Shown here piece after piece: positions 1 to 8,680 of a DNA stretch of 64,000 nucleotides. The notes beneath the pieces are model-generated. The model saw only the letters and a program-made list of their open reading frames with translations. It was not told where the DNA came from and did no database searches. A program made the position numbers and the translations under genes. Every line of letters starts with the position of its first letter. Within the stretch, counting starts at the first letter, position 1. Source of the DNA: JAYPUA01 sp038133845 (GTDB lineage Bacteria; SAR324; NAC60-12); NCBI GenBank assembly GCA_038133845.1, contig JAYPUA010000005.1:1-64000 (forward strand). Reading direction: 5' to 3'.

Positions 1-51
1 TTCTTCATCGAGTTTGTCCAGAACCTCCGAAAACCGGCCCAAGAGCCCTGA
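1..51 (+). CDS. 3' end of an upstream gene (partial, uncertain)
   Basis: Frame 1 is open from the window edge and gives 16 residues (starting FFIEF, ending PAQEP) before a TGA at 49-51. The next gene begins 50 bases later on the same strand, so this may be the tail of a preceding operon member. It is too short to recognise, and a chance open frame cannot be excluded. Confidence 0.3.
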   Translation, partial: FFIEFVQNLRKPAQEP

Positions 52-101
52 GTTCTGGCAATTGCTCGCTTTCATTTCGATGACTTTCCTGGAAATCGGG
101 C

Positions 102-671
102 ATGTCTCCTACGTCCGATTGGCTCTCCGTAGCGCTGGAATATGCGCTGTACGGATTCCTGTTCCTGCTGCTGCTGGCGGTGGGGTTTGCGATCTCGATG
201 TGGCGCTGGCTCACTGGGGGTCCGGACCCGCTGGCGCTGGTTCCCAACACCGACCCTCCTGAATCAGAGACTCAGGCGGCTTTTGAGCGCTTGCTGGGCT
301 TGCTGCACCGGCAGTTGGAGCAAGTCTCCGGAGCGGAGCGCGAGACGCTTGAGGAAGAACAGGACCGGCTGGCGCGCTGGTACACCGAATTCAAGGGCGA
401 GTTGGAGGTCGCCCGGGAGCCTTTTCAGCAGGCGGCGAAGGTGCAGCGGGAGCGCTGGCGGAACCTCTACGTTTGGATTGAAGCCCGCTCGCTCTGGTTG
501 AAGCTCCGGGGGCGCAAGCGGGACTCCACCTACCAGCAACGGCTTCAAGAGTACCGGGAGGCCGAGCAGCAGGCGCAGCAGCAGCGCCAGACGCTCAGGG
601 CCTTTGACCGGGTCGCTCTGCGCAACCTGCAGAGCAGCTCCCTCTATCAAAGACATGCCGCATCTTCCTGA
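102..671 (+). CDS. Single-pass membrane protein with coiled coil, unknown function
   Basis: Encodes 189 aa that I do not recognise. One strong hydrophobic segment lies near residues 14-33 (YGFLFLLLLAVGFAISMW). It is followed by a long charged, glutamine-rich helical region (about 55-175, with EQQAQQQRQ near 150) predicted to form a coiled coil on the cytoplasmic side. The ATG at 102 leaves the membrane segment intact. Its TGA overlaps the ATG of the next gene by one base (TGATG), so translation is probably coupled to the TauE-family exporter and the two proteins may act together. A function as an accessory factor of that exporter is inference only. Confidence 0.65.
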   Translation: MSPTSDWLSVALEYALYGFLFLLLLAVGFAISMWRWLTGGPDPLALVPNTDPPESETQAAFERLLGLLHRQLEQVSGAERETLEEEQDRLARWYTEFKGELEVAREPFQQAAKVQRERWRNLYVWIEARSLWLKLRGRKRDSTYQQRLQEYREAEQQAQQQRQTLRAFDRVALRNLQSSSLYQRHAASS

Positions 672-1438
672 TGACAGACTCTCCCGAATTCTACCTCGTC
701 GCGACGGTGGCGATCCTGATTGTCGGGATTTCCAAGGGGGGCTTTGGGGGCGGCCTGGGCACGATGGGAGTGCCGCTGCTGGCGCTGGTGATTTCACCGG
801 TGCAGGCGGCCGCGATCCTGCTGCCGATTCTCTGTACGATGGACCTGATCGGACTCTGGAAATACTGGCGGCAGTGGGACGTCCCGACGCTGGCCATCTG
901 CATTCCGGGATCGTTCATTGGGATGGTGGTGGCCACCTTCACCTTCAGCCTGCTTGATCCCAACGCGATCCGATTGCTGATCGGCGGGATCACGGTGGTC
1001 TTCACGCTGGATTACTGGTTCCGTCCGAAGCAGGTCGGCTCTGCGCCGCCTGGAAGGAACAGCGGCTACTTTTGGTCGTCAATCTCCGGGTTTACCAGCT
1101 TTGTTGCCCATGCCGGGAGTCCGCCGCTGAGCGTATACTTGCTCCCCCAGCGGCTGGAGAAGACGACCTACGTGGCGACAACGGTGGTGTTCTTCATCTT
1201 CGTGAACTACGTCAAGCTGGTGCCCTACGCCGCTTTGGGGCTCTTTCCGGAGGTCAACCTGATGACCTCGCTCTTCCTCCTCCCGCTTGCACCGATTGGC
1301 ACGCTGCTGGGAATCTGGATGCACCACCGGGTCTCTGAGGTGTGGTTCTACCGGATCTGCTACGTGCTCCTCTTCATCACAGGGCTGAAGCTGGTCTGGG
1401 ACGGCGCGTGGGGAGTCTGGGAGGGCGGCCTCACCTGA
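671..1438 (+). CDS. TauE/SafE-family anion permease (sulfite exporter-like)
   Basis: 255 aa, the usual size for the TauE/SafE (formerly DUF81) family of inner-membrane permeases associated with sulfite, sulfonate or other organic anion export. The N-terminal repeat opens with VGISKGGFGGGLGTMGVPLL, the characteristic glycine-rich family motif. About seven to eight hydrophobic segments follow, and the second half contains the family-typical FTSFVAHAGSPPLSVYLLPQ. The start overlaps the stop of the upstream coiled-coil gene. The 3' end overlaps the convergent xth gene by 8 bases. The substrate cannot be read from sequence; no sulfur genes are adjacent. Confidence 0.85.
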   Translation: MTDSPEFYLVATVAILIVGISKGGFGGGLGTMGVPLLALVISPVQAAAILLPILCTMDLIGLWKYWRQWDVPTLAICIPGSFIGMVVATFTFSLLDPNAIRLLIGGITVVFTLDYWFRPKQVGSAPPGRNSGYFWSSISGFTSFVAHAGSPPLSVYLLPQRLEKTTYVATTVVFFIFVNYVKLVPYAALGLFPEVNLMTSLFLLPLAPIGTLLGIWMHHRVSEVWFYRICYVLLFITGLKLVWDGAWGVWEGGLT

Positions 1439-2213
1439 GCCCGAGGTCCCAGTCGTAATCGATGATCAGCGGGGCGTGATCGGAGAACCGAGGTTCCCGG
1501 TGAATGCGCTCTGCCTGTGCGGTCTCGGCAACGCCCGGAGTGGCGACCTGGTAGTCGATGCGCCACCCGACATTTTTCGCCCACGCCTGTCCGCGGTTGG
1601 ACCACCAGGTGTAGTGGTCCGGGTTCGGGTTCAACCTCCGGAACACATCGACCCAGCCCTTCCTGGAAAACAGCTTGGTCAGCCACTCCCGCTCTTCAGG
1701 GAGGAACCCGGAGTTCTTCTGATTGCCCTTCCAGTTCTTCAGGTCGATCTCCTGGTGAGCAATGTTCCAGTCGCCGCAGAGGATCGCCTCTCTTCCGGAC
1801 TCCCGGAAAGCCTCCATCCACTGCTCAAGGTACTCCATGGTTTTGTACTTGAAGGCCTGCCGAGCCTCGCTGCTGGTTCCGGAAGGCAGGTAGAGCGAGA
1901 TCACGCTCAGGTTGCCCCAGTCGGCCTGAAGGAAGCGCCCTTCGGCATCAAACTCCGGCCAGCCAATTCCCACCTGCAGCCGATCCGGGGGCCGGCGAAA
2001 CCCGAGGGCCACTCCGGAGTAGCCGGGCTTCTCGGCGTGATGAAAGACGCACTCCAGACCACCCGGAGCCTTCATCGCGTCGGTGAGTTGGAAATCCTGG
2101 ATCCTCGTCTCCTGCAGGCAGAGGACGTCCACCTGCTGGTCCGGGAGCCAGTCGAGGAGGCCTTTGCGGGTTGCCGCACGAAGCCCGTTGCAGTTCAGGG
2201 TCAGCAGACGCAT
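1431..2213 (-). CDS. xth: Exodeoxyribonuclease III (AP endonuclease, EEP family)
   Basis: 260 aa, normal for XthA/ExoIII, which cleaves abasic sites and removes 3' blocking groups in base-excision repair. Motifs in order: N-terminal LNCNGLRAA; LCLQETRI with the metal-binding Glu; SLYLPSG; CGDWNIAH with the catalytic Asp-Asn pair; and the C-terminal RIDYQ and FSDHAPLIID with the catalytic Asp-His. The start at 2213 lies four bases after the stop of rsmG on the same strand, so the two form a transcription unit. The 3' end runs 8 bases into the convergent TauE-family gene. Confidence 0.93.
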   Translation of the reverse strand: MRLLTLNCNGLRAATRKGLLDWLPDQQVDVLCLQETRIQDFQLTDAMKAPGGLECVFHHAEKPGYSGVALGFRRPPDRLQVGIGWPEFDAEGRFLQADWGNLSVISLYLPSGTSSEARQAFKYKTMEYLEQWMEAFRESGREAILCGDWNIAHQEIDLKNWKGNQKNSGFLPEEREWLTKLFSRKGWVDVFRRLNPNPDHYTWWSNRGQAWAKNVGWRIDYQVATPGVAETAQAERIHREPRFSDHAPLIIDYDWDLGLR

Positions 2214-2217
2214 CGGA

Positions 2218-2919
2218 TCAGGACTTCACGGTGGTTGAAAAGTTGAGGGTGACCAGAAACTTCTGATTCTCCGCGAGGCCGGTGTAGCCCTTGAGGACCA
2301 TGAGGCTCTTCTCGATCTTGGTCCCCGGGAACTGCTTGACGGTGCGGATGATCTCTTCGCGGATCTCTCCGCCTTTGAAAACGTGCAGCACCCCTGCGGG
2401 CTTGCGCAAGTCGCGGGTCCACCGCACCAGGTCCTCCAGCGGAGCCACGGCTCGCGCGGTGAGCACCGGAAACCGCTGACGCCACGGACGCACCTTCCCC
2501 AACTCCTCTCCGCGTCCAAGAGCGACCTGCGCATTGGAGGCCCCAAGAGCATCGATCATTTCCTGCACCACGGAGAGCTTCTTCTGCCGGGAGTCCAACA
2601 GCGTCACCCTCAGGTCCGGGCGTGCCAGGGCCAGCAGAAGCCCGGGGAGCCCCCCTCCGGTGCCAAAGTCGCACACATCCACACCTTCGGGAATGGTCCG
2701 GAGCGCGAGCAGGGCCAGGCACGGAAGGGCATGCCGCTCCCAGAGCAGATGAGCCTCCTTGCGTGAGATCAGGTTCACCCGCTGATTCACCTCCTGCATC
2801 ACCTCCGCCCAGCGCAGGAGCATCTCCCAGCGTTCGTCCGGAATGGCAAGTCCGTTGCGCTCCAGAAGGTGCCGGGTTTCTTCGGGTCCAAGTGGAGGAG
2901 AGTCAGGGGTGTTTTCCAT
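2218..2919 (-). CDS. rsmG: 16S rRNA (guanine-527-N7)-methyltransferase
   Basis: 233 aa, close to the family norm. RsmG (GidB) uses SAM to methylate G527 in the 530 loop of 16S rRNA. The Rossmann-fold SAM-binding motif is VCDFGTGGGLPGLLLALARP (about residues 81-100), followed by the acidic strand end VTLLDSRQKKL and the later LTARAVAPLEDL segment typical of GidB. The N-terminal NQRVNLISRK stretch is also family-typical. It is the first gene of an rsmG-xth pair transcribed away from the isovaleryl-CoA dehydrogenase gene. It is not next to mnmG or parAB, its common neighbours. Confidence 0.93.
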   Translation of the reverse strand: MENTPDSPPLGPEETRHLLERNGLAIPDERWEMLLRWAEVMQEVNQRVNLISRKEAHLLWERHALPCLALLALRTIPEGVDVCDFGTGGGLPGLLLALARPDLRVTLLDSRQKKLSVVQEMIDALGASNAQVALGRGEELGKVRPWRQRFPVLTARAVAPLEDLVRWTRDLRKPAGVLHVFKGGEIREEIIRTVKQFPGTKIEKSLMVLKGYTGLAENQKFLVTLNFSTTVKS

Positions 2920-3002
2920 GATGTATGAGTGAAGGTTGAGATCTGTGAAAAACGCATCCTGCCTCCAGCATACGGGCAGAGGACGCGTGCTTCAATCCGG
3001 GA

Positions 3003-3055
3003 GCACCGCCGAGGTGCACCAAAGGCTGGAGGCCCAGCCAGGATCGTGTTATGCT
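3003..3055 (+). promoter_or_regulatory. Divergent intergenic region: candidate extended -10 and two inverted repeats
   Basis: The 176-base gap between rsmG and the acyl-CoA dehydrogenase gene holds a TG-n-TATGCT extended -10 candidate at 3047-3055, with no good -35. It also holds two inverted repeats: GCACC/GGTGC (3003-3017) and GGCTGG/CCAGCC (3024-3039). The repeats overlap the expected -35 area and could be operators. Promoter activity is inferred from sequence resemblance only. Confidence 0.35.
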
Positions 3056-3095
3056 CTCGGCACCGAGTCGCCCGCACCCTGAACCGAGGAAAGTC

Positions 3096-4259
3096 ATGAT
3101 TTGGGACATCCAGCTTTCAGAAGAAATCGACCTGCTCCGAGAAACGGTCCGGGAGTTTGCCGAGCGCGAAATCGCTCCGCTGGCCGATAACATTGACCGT
3201 AGCAACCAGTTTCCCAACCACCTCTGGCGCAAGATGGGCGACCTGGGGCTGCTGGGACTGACCGTGTCCGAGGAATATGGTGGCTCCGGGATGAGCTACC
3301 TGGCGCACCTGGTGGCCATGGAGGAGATCTCCCGGGCCTCTGCCTCTGTCGGGCTGTCGTACGGGGCGCACTCGAACCTGTGTGTCAACCAGATCTACCT
3401 CAACGGGAACGAGGAGCAGCGTCGCAAGTACCTGCCCAGGCTGTGCTCCGGAGAGTTTGTCGGGGCGCTGGCGATGTCGGAGCCTGGTGCGGGTTCGGAT
3501 GTTGTGGGCTCGATGCGCTGTATCGCCGAGCGCTCCGGAGACCGCTGGATTGCCAACGGCAACAAGATGTGGATCACCAACGGTCCGGATGCCGATGTGC
3601 TGGTGGTCTACATGCGCACTGCCCCAAAAGAGCAGGGCTCCCGGGCGATGAGCACCTTCCTGGTCGAGAAGGGGATGCCCGGATTCTCCACCGCTCAAAA
3701 GCTCGACAAGCTGGGCATGCGCGGTTCCAACACCTGCGAGCTGGTCTTCGATGCCTGTGAAATTCCGGACGAGCAGGTGATGGGCGAGATCAACCAGGGA
3801 GTCCGGGTGCTGATGTCCGGGCTCAATTACGAGCGCCTTGTGCTCTCCGGAGGGCCGATCGGAATCATGCAGGCGGCGATGGACCTCGCCCTGCCGTACG
3901 TCCACGAGCGCTGGCAGTTCGACCGGCCGATTGGTACCTTTGAGCTGATGCAGGGCAAACTGGCGGACATGTATGTGGCGCTGCAGAGTAGCCGCGCCTT
4001 TGCCTACCGGATTGCAGAAAACTGTGAGCGCGGCACCGTCTCTCGCCGAGACACCGCGGCCTGCCTGCTCTATGCCTCGGAGAGTGCGGTGAAGGTGGCG
4101 CTGGAGGCCATTCAGTCGCTGGGAGGCAACGGCTACATCAACGACTATCCCACCGGACGCCTGCTCCGAGACGCCAAGCTCTACGATATCGGGGCGGGAA
4201 CCAACGAAATCCGCAGGATGCTGATTGGCCGGGAACTGTTCGAGGAAACCTCCGGCTGA
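3096..4259 (+). CDS. ivd: Isovaleryl-CoA dehydrogenase
   Basis: 387 aa from the ATG at 3096, chosen because a GAGGA Shine-Dalgarno lies 5 bases upstream; the frame is open 15 codons further up. FAD-dependent acyl-CoA dehydrogenase that oxidises isovaleryl-CoA to 3-methylcrotonyl-CoA in leucine catabolism, passing electrons to ETF. Family motifs: ALAMSEPGAGSDV, NKMWITNG, GNGYINDYPTGRLLRD. The subtype evidence is specific. The catalytic base position used by isovaleryl-CoA dehydrogenases is present as E247 in NYERLVLSGGP, while the alternative position used by medium-chain enzymes is replaced (YDIGAGTNE, Gly instead of Glu). No other leucine-degradation genes are adjacent. Confidence 0.88.
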   Translation: MIWDIQLSEEIDLLRETVREFAEREIAPLADNIDRSNQFPNHLWRKMGDLGLLGLTVSEEYGGSGMSYLAHLVAMEEISRASASVGLSYGAHSNLCVNQIYLNGNEEQRRKYLPRLCSGEFVGALAMSEPGAGSDVVGSMRCIAERSGDRWIANGNKMWITNGPDADVLVVYMRTAPKEQGSRAMSTFLVEKGMPGFSTAQKLDKLGMRGSNTCELVFDACEIPDEQVMGEINQGVRVLMSGLNYERLVLSGGPIGIMQAAMDLALPYVHERWQFDRPIGTFELMQGKLADMYVALQSSRAFAYRIAENCERGTVSRRDTAACLLYASESAVKVALEAIQSLGGNGYINDYPTGRLLRDAKLYDIGAGTNEIRRMLIGRELFEETSG

Positions 4260-4271
4260 GTCCTGCGTGCT

Positions 4272-4607
4272 TCAGCGCTCAAACAGCAACTCGGCCTGTT
4301 CAAGATTCACCAGCAGGAGCACCTGTTCGTCTCGGATGCGCTCCGGATGCCTGAGGTCCAGCGACTCTCCTTCCGGTGTGAAAATTCCGGACTCCCCATC
4401 GTGGCACTCGGCCTCTTCAAAAGTGAACTGTGTCAGGTCGATCTCGCCTTTTTGAAACTGGTCACGGATGCGTTCCTGGTCGCCCTTCTTCTTCAGCGGA
4501 AAGCGGAAGAACGCATTGCGGCATGCGGTCTCAATCCGGATCGGCTTCTTGTCGTAGAGCGCATCGCTGAGGATCAGCAGCGGACCGGTGAGGATCAGGG
4601 AGGCCAT
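4272..4607 (-). CDS. Small protein of unknown function downstream of lolC
   Basis: 111 aa from the ATG at 4607, seven bases after the lolC stop. An upstream in-frame ATG would overlap lolC by 23 bases. I do not recognise it. It begins MASLILTGPLLIL, then has a basic patch (FRFPLKKKGD) and an acidic C-terminal half (FTFEEAECHDGESG; VNLEQAELLFER), and looks like a soluble alpha/beta domain. Position at the end of the rpsD-alaS-lolC run suggests cotranscription. There is no lipobox or clear signal peptide, so a role in lipoprotein export is not supported beyond proximity. Confidence 0.6.
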   Translation of the reverse strand: MASLILTGPLLILSDALYDKKPIRIETACRNAFFRFPLKKKGDQERIRDQFQKGEIDLTQFTFEEAECHDGESGIFTPEGESLDLRHPERIRDEQVLLLVNLEQAELLFER

Positions 4608-4614
4608 GCTTGAT

Positions 4615-5910
4615 TCATTCGTAGCGCAGCGGGTCAACCGGGTTGAGACGCGCCGCCTTGGTGGAGGGGTAGAGGGTGACCAAAAAGCAGATCAGGAAGG
4701 AACTCAGCGTGGTCAAACCCACGTCCTGCCAGTCGATGCGGACCGGAATGCGGTTGCCTCCGGGATAGACTCCCGGAGGGATGTCGATGATGTCGAAGGT
4801 CTGCAGCCCCCAACAGATTCCCAGCCCTAGCAGGACGCCACTGAGCGTGCCCAGTAGTCCAATCACCACCCCCTGAAACATGAAGATCCGGCGGATTCCG
4901 CCATCGCTGGCTCCCAAGGCCTTGAGGATGGCGACCTCCCGGGACTTTTCCAGAACCAGCATCACCAGTGAGCTGATGATGTTGAACGCGGCCACCACGA
5001 TGATCAGGGTCAGGATCAGAAACAGCCCGATCTTCTCCAGCTTCATCACCTGAAACAGGCTCTTGTTCTCATCAGCCCAGTTGCTGGTGAACAACTCACC
5101 CTTCAGTCCGTTGCGGATGCCTTGCGCCACCTGCGCGGCCTCTTCCGGGTCCTTGATGCGCAGCCCAATGCCCGTCACCCGGTCCTTGAGCCCGAACAGC
5201 TTCTGAACCAGCCGATAGTCGGCAAACGCGAGCACTTCGTCGTATCCGGAGATGCCAGACTCGAAGATGCCGACCACTTCCAGCTTCTTGACCCGGGGAA
5301 CGTCGCCGACTGGGGTCATGCGCTGTTCGGAAGAGACCACCTGCACGGTATCGCCAATCCGGACCTCCATCTGCTGTGCGAGCATCGCTCCGAGGATGAG
5401 GCCGTCGCGCTCTCCAAGAGCACGCTCCACGGTGTGGTCGATGCGCTTGAGGATCTGGGTGGAGAGCTGTTTCTGTTCTTGAGGATCTTCAGGCGGCAGC
5501 CCGTAAACGGAGTCTCGCAGAAAGTCTGCAATGCTGGTCACCTCGGGTTCAAGCTGCGGGTCGATGCCACGTAGTAGCGCACCCTTCGGCTTGCTCCCTC
5601 CGGTGAGCAGGGCCTGCTTGTACACATAAGGACCGGCTCCGGTCACCTCGGGCTGCTCAAGCAGTCGCTGCCGGAGCGCCTCGAAGTCGGTGACCTGATC
5701 GCCCCAGGAGAAGACGGTGATGTGGGGCAGGGATCCAGTGACCGCATTCTGAAGGTTGGTCCGGAACCCGTTCATCACCGAGGTAGAGACGACGAGGGCG
5801 ATCACCCCCAAGGCGACCCCGCAGATGGAGATCCAGGTAATCAGGGAAATGGAGCGGTCGCGACGTGGAGAAAAAAGATAGCGGCGACCGATGAAGAGTT
5901 CGTAGTTCAT
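4615..5910 (-). CDS. lolC: Lipoprotein-releasing ABC transporter permease (LolC/LolE type)
   Basis: 431 aa, typical length. The inner-membrane permease of the LolCDE complex extracts outer-membrane lipoproteins and hands them to LolA. Visible layout: an N-terminal cytoplasmic YELFIGRRYL segment, a first membrane helix near 21-47 (ISLITWISICGVALGVIALV) running into MNGFRTNLQ, a large periplasmic domain (about 50-280), then three C-terminal FtsX-type helices (about 290-320, 340-365, 395-420). It ends with the family hallmark PSTKAARLNPVDPLRYE. No lolD ATPase lies beside it, so the ATPase must be encoded elsewhere. It lies 35 bases downstream of alaS. LolC versus LolE cannot be separated here. 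Confidence 0.88.
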   Translation of the reverse strand: MNYELFIGRRYLFSPRRDRSISLITWISICGVALGVIALVVSTSVMNGFRTNLQNAVTGSLPHITVFSWGDQVTDFEALRQRLLEQPEVTGAGPYVYKQALLTGGSKPKGALLRGIDPQLEPEVTSIADFLRDSVYGLPPEDPQEQKQLSTQILKRIDHTVERALGERDGLILGAMLAQQMEVRIGDTVQVVSSEQRMTPVGDVPRVKKLEVVGIFESGISGYDEVLAFADYRLVQKLFGLKDRVTGIGLRIKDPEEAAQVAQGIRNGLKGELFTSNWADENKSLFQVMKLEKIGLFLILTLIIVVAAFNIISSLVMLVLEKSREVAILKALGASDGGIRRIFMFQGVVIGLLGTLSGVLLGLGICWGLQTFDIIDIPPGVYPGGNRIPVRIDWQDVGLTTLSSFLICFLVTLYPSTKAARLNPVDPLRYE

Positions 5911-5945
5911 CTCGCGCCGCTGAGAGAGGGCATCCGGTCGGGCAT

Positions 5946-8573
5946 TCAGGCCAGCTTGTCACCTGCAATCGCAGGGGCTTGCCGAAGAGCCTCCGGGAGC
6001 TTTTCCAGAGACTTGATTCCGGCCTGAGCCATTTGGGGCTTGCCTCCACCTCGTCCGTCTGCAAGAGCGGCGACAGCGTTGACGAGTTCTCCGGCCTTGA
6101 GCCCGCGGCCGACCAAGTCGTCTGAGACGGCGCAGAGCAGCGATCCCTTGCCCTCAAGGATGGTCCCAAGCCAGATGACTCCGGAGCCGATCTGTTCGCG
6201 GAGGCTGTTGCCCAGATCCCGGAAAGTGTCCATGGAGTCGACCTCGATCATCCGGGCGAGGACTTTTGCTCCGGAGATCTCCTGGGCTTCCGAGAGCAGG
6301 TCGCCCAGGTTGCTCTTGGCGGCGGCCTTGCGCAGCTGCTGAAGTTCGCGTTCCAGCTGTCGCCGCTCTTCCAGAAGCCTTTCCACAGAGTGGGTGATCT
6401 GCTCCTCGGGGAGGTTGAGGAGCTGTCGCAGGCTGGTGACGACCTTGCCCTGCTGGCGTCCCAACTCCTCGGCCTGCTTGCCCGTCACGGCCATGATGCG
6501 ACGCACTCCGGCGGCGATGGCACTCTCGGAGGTGATCCGGAACTGCCCGATCTGTCCGGTGGCTGAGACGTGGCAACCGCCACAAAGCTCTCGGGAAAAC
6601 TCTCCGACCTCCACGACTCGGACGACGTCGCCGTACTTTTCGCCAAACATGGCCTTGATCCCGGAGTCGATGGCGTCCTGATAGGGGGACTCGAAGACGT
6701 TCGAGTCGATGTTCTCGCGGATCTTGTCGTTGACGATGCGTTCGATCTCGTCGAGTTGCTCCTCGCTGACTTTCTCAAAGTGCGTGAAGTCGAAACGAAG
6801 GTAGTCCGGGTGCACAATCGATCCGGCTTGGCTGACGTGGATCCCGAGCACCTGCTGCATGGCGGCGTACATGAGGTGCGTGGCCGTGTGGTTGTTGGTG
6901 GCCTGGGTCCGGAAGTCTTCCCGAATCTTGGCGCGAACGGGAGTCGCCTGCGGTTGCCCGCCTCCGATACAGATGTGCACGATGGCGTCGCCCTGTTTCT
7001 GCACATCGACCACGGTCCAGACTGTGGGTCCCTGAGTGATCGTCCCCTGGTCGGCAACCTGTCCCCCGGATTCAGCATAGAACGGGGTGGTGTCGAGGAT
7101 GAGCATCCAGCGACCTTCGGCATCCTGGGTGTAGCGGCGGATGAACGATTCGGTCTCCGTTTCGGTGTACCCCACAAACCTTGAGTCGGTTCCGGACGTC
7201 ACCTCAACCCACTGGTCCAGGGTCATCCGGAACTTCCCGGCCTCTCGGGCTCGTGTACGCTGCGCCTCCATGTGTTTCTCGAACTCTGCTTCGTCGACCT
7301 TCAGCCCACGCTCTTCGCACATCAGACGGGTCAGGTCGACCGGAAATCCGTAGGTGTCGTAAAGCTTGAAGGCGTTCTCTCCGGAGAGGATTCCGGATTG
7401 CCGGGTCGAGTCCTGAGAGACCATCTGCTCAAAGATCTCGAGCCCACGATCCAGCGTGTGTCCGAAGCTCGACTCCTCGGCTTCGATGACCCCCATCACG
7501 TGCTTTTGTTGGGTCCGGATCTCCGGGAACGCGTCTCCCATGACCTCTGCGAGCGTGGGCACCAGCTTGTGGATGAAGGGCTCGTGCATGCCGAGGACTC
7601 GACCAAACCGGGTCGCTCGCCGGAGCATGCGCCGGAGCACGTAGCCTCGGCCTTCGTTGGAAGGGATCGCTCCGTCAGCGACGGCGAAGCTTACGGCCCG
7701 CAGGTGATCGGCGACCACGCGGTAGGCCACCCCGACTTCTCCTCCGGAGTCGGGAACCCCGGTGACCTCGTGAATCTTCTTCAGGAGCGGGGTGAAGAGG
7801 TCGGTGGCATAGTTCGAATCCACCCCCTGCATGACCCGGCAGATGCGCTCCAAGCCCATTCCGGTATCCACGTGCATTGCCGGAAGCGGCTCAAGGTGAC
7901 CGTCCGGAAAGCGCTGAAACTGCATGAAGACGAGGTTCCACAGTTCCACGAAGCGCCAGCACCCATCCTGATTGACTCGGCATTCGTGCTGCTCGGAGAG
8001 CGGGCAGGTCCCCTCTCCCAGGTCGATGTGCAGCTCCGAGCACGGTCCGCAGGGACCGACTTCCCCCATCTCCCAGAAGTTGTCGTGCTTGTCGAAGCGC
8101 ATTACCTGGTCCGGGTTGATGTCGGTGACCTGCTTCCACAGCGTCTCGGCTTCCTCATCCGGAGGGACGCCTTCTCCGCCCTCGAAGACCGTTGCCCAGA
8201 GCTGTGCTTTGGGCAGTCCCCAGAGCCCGGTCGTCAACTCCCAGGCCCAGCGGATGGCGTCTTCCTTGAAGTAGTCGCCAAACGACCAGTTGCCGAGCAT
8301 CTCGAAGAAGGTGTGGTGGTAGTTGTCCCGTCCCACGTCCTCAAGGTCGTTGTGCTTCCCGGAGGCCCGGATGCACTTTTGCGAGTTTGCTGCCCGATTG
8401 TAGTCCCGCGTGCCGGTTCCCAGGAAGATGTCCTTGAACTGCGCCATCCCGGAGTTGGTGAACAGCAGCGTGGGGTCGTCGTTGGGAGCCACCGGGGCAC
8501 TGCGCACGAAGCGGTGACCGCGCTGCTCAAAGAATTCGATGAACTCCTGGCGAATCTGTTGCGACGTCTTCAT
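5946..8573 (-). CDS. alaS: Alanine--tRNA ligase
   Basis: 875 aa, full length. Class II synthetase that charges tRNA-Ala and edits Ser/Gly mischarging. N-terminal aminoacylation core: RGHRFVRSAPVAPNDDPTLL and FTNSGMAQFKDIFLG. The editing domain has the zinc-site elements NHTATHLMYAA and RELCGGCHVSATG. The C-terminal coiled coil (LLEERRQLERELQQLRKAA) and a C-Ala domain rich in glycine (GRGGGKPQMAQAG) follow. It lies between rpsD and lolC on the minus strand, 107 bases after rpsD. A GC-rich hairpin sits in that gap, so rpsD and alaS may be only partly cotranscribed. Confidence 0.96.
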   Translation of the reverse strand: MKTSQQIRQEFIEFFEQRGHRFVRSAPVAPNDDPTLLFTNSGMAQFKDIFLGTGTRDYNRAANSQKCIRASGKHNDLEDVGRDNYHHTFFEMLGNWSFGDYFKEDAIRWAWELTTGLWGLPKAQLWATVFEGGEGVPPDEEAETLWKQVTDINPDQVMRFDKHDNFWEMGEVGPCGPCSELHIDLGEGTCPLSEQHECRVNQDGCWRFVELWNLVFMQFQRFPDGHLEPLPAMHVDTGMGLERICRVMQGVDSNYATDLFTPLLKKIHEVTGVPDSGGEVGVAYRVVADHLRAVSFAVADGAIPSNEGRGYVLRRMLRRATRFGRVLGMHEPFIHKLVPTLAEVMGDAFPEIRTQQKHVMGVIEAEESSFGHTLDRGLEIFEQMVSQDSTRQSGILSGENAFKLYDTYGFPVDLTRLMCEERGLKVDEAEFEKHMEAQRTRAREAGKFRMTLDQWVEVTSGTDSRFVGYTETETESFIRRYTQDAEGRWMLILDTTPFYAESGGQVADQGTITQGPTVWTVVDVQKQGDAIVHICIGGGQPQATPVRAKIREDFRTQATNNHTATHLMYAAMQQVLGIHVSQAGSIVHPDYLRFDFTHFEKVSEEQLDEIERIVNDKIRENIDSNVFESPYQDAIDSGIKAMFGEKYGDVVRVVEVGEFSRELCGGCHVSATGQIGQFRITSESAIAAGVRRIMAVTGKQAEELGRQQGKVVTSLRQLLNLPEEQITHSVERLLEERRQLERELQQLRKAAAKSNLGDLLSEAQEISGAKVLARMIEVDSMDTFRDLGNSLREQIGSGVIWLGTILEGKGSLLCAVSDDLVGRGLKAGELVNAVAALADGRGGGKPQMAQAGIKSLEKLPEALRQAPAIAGDKLA

Positions 8574-8627
8574 GAGAACCGAACGGACGAGGATGAATTT
8601 GGGGAACAGGGTGAAGTTTGGGGGGAA

Positions 8628-8644
8628 GGCCCCGAAGCGGGGCC
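8628..8644 (-). terminator. GC-rich hairpin between rpsD and alaS
   Basis: Perfect 7-bp inverted repeat GGCCCCG/CGGGGCC with a 3-base loop. On the minus strand it is followed by a pyrimidine stretch (TTCCCCCC) rather than a T-run. A second weaker hairpin (CTTGC/GCAAG, 8646-8660) lies just before it in the same direction. It may attenuate transcription between rpsD and alaS; without a U-tract it is not a standard intrinsic terminator. Confidence 0.4.
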
Positions 8645-8680
8645 GCTTGCCGACAGCAAGGCTGCAGGCTTGGGTGCGCT

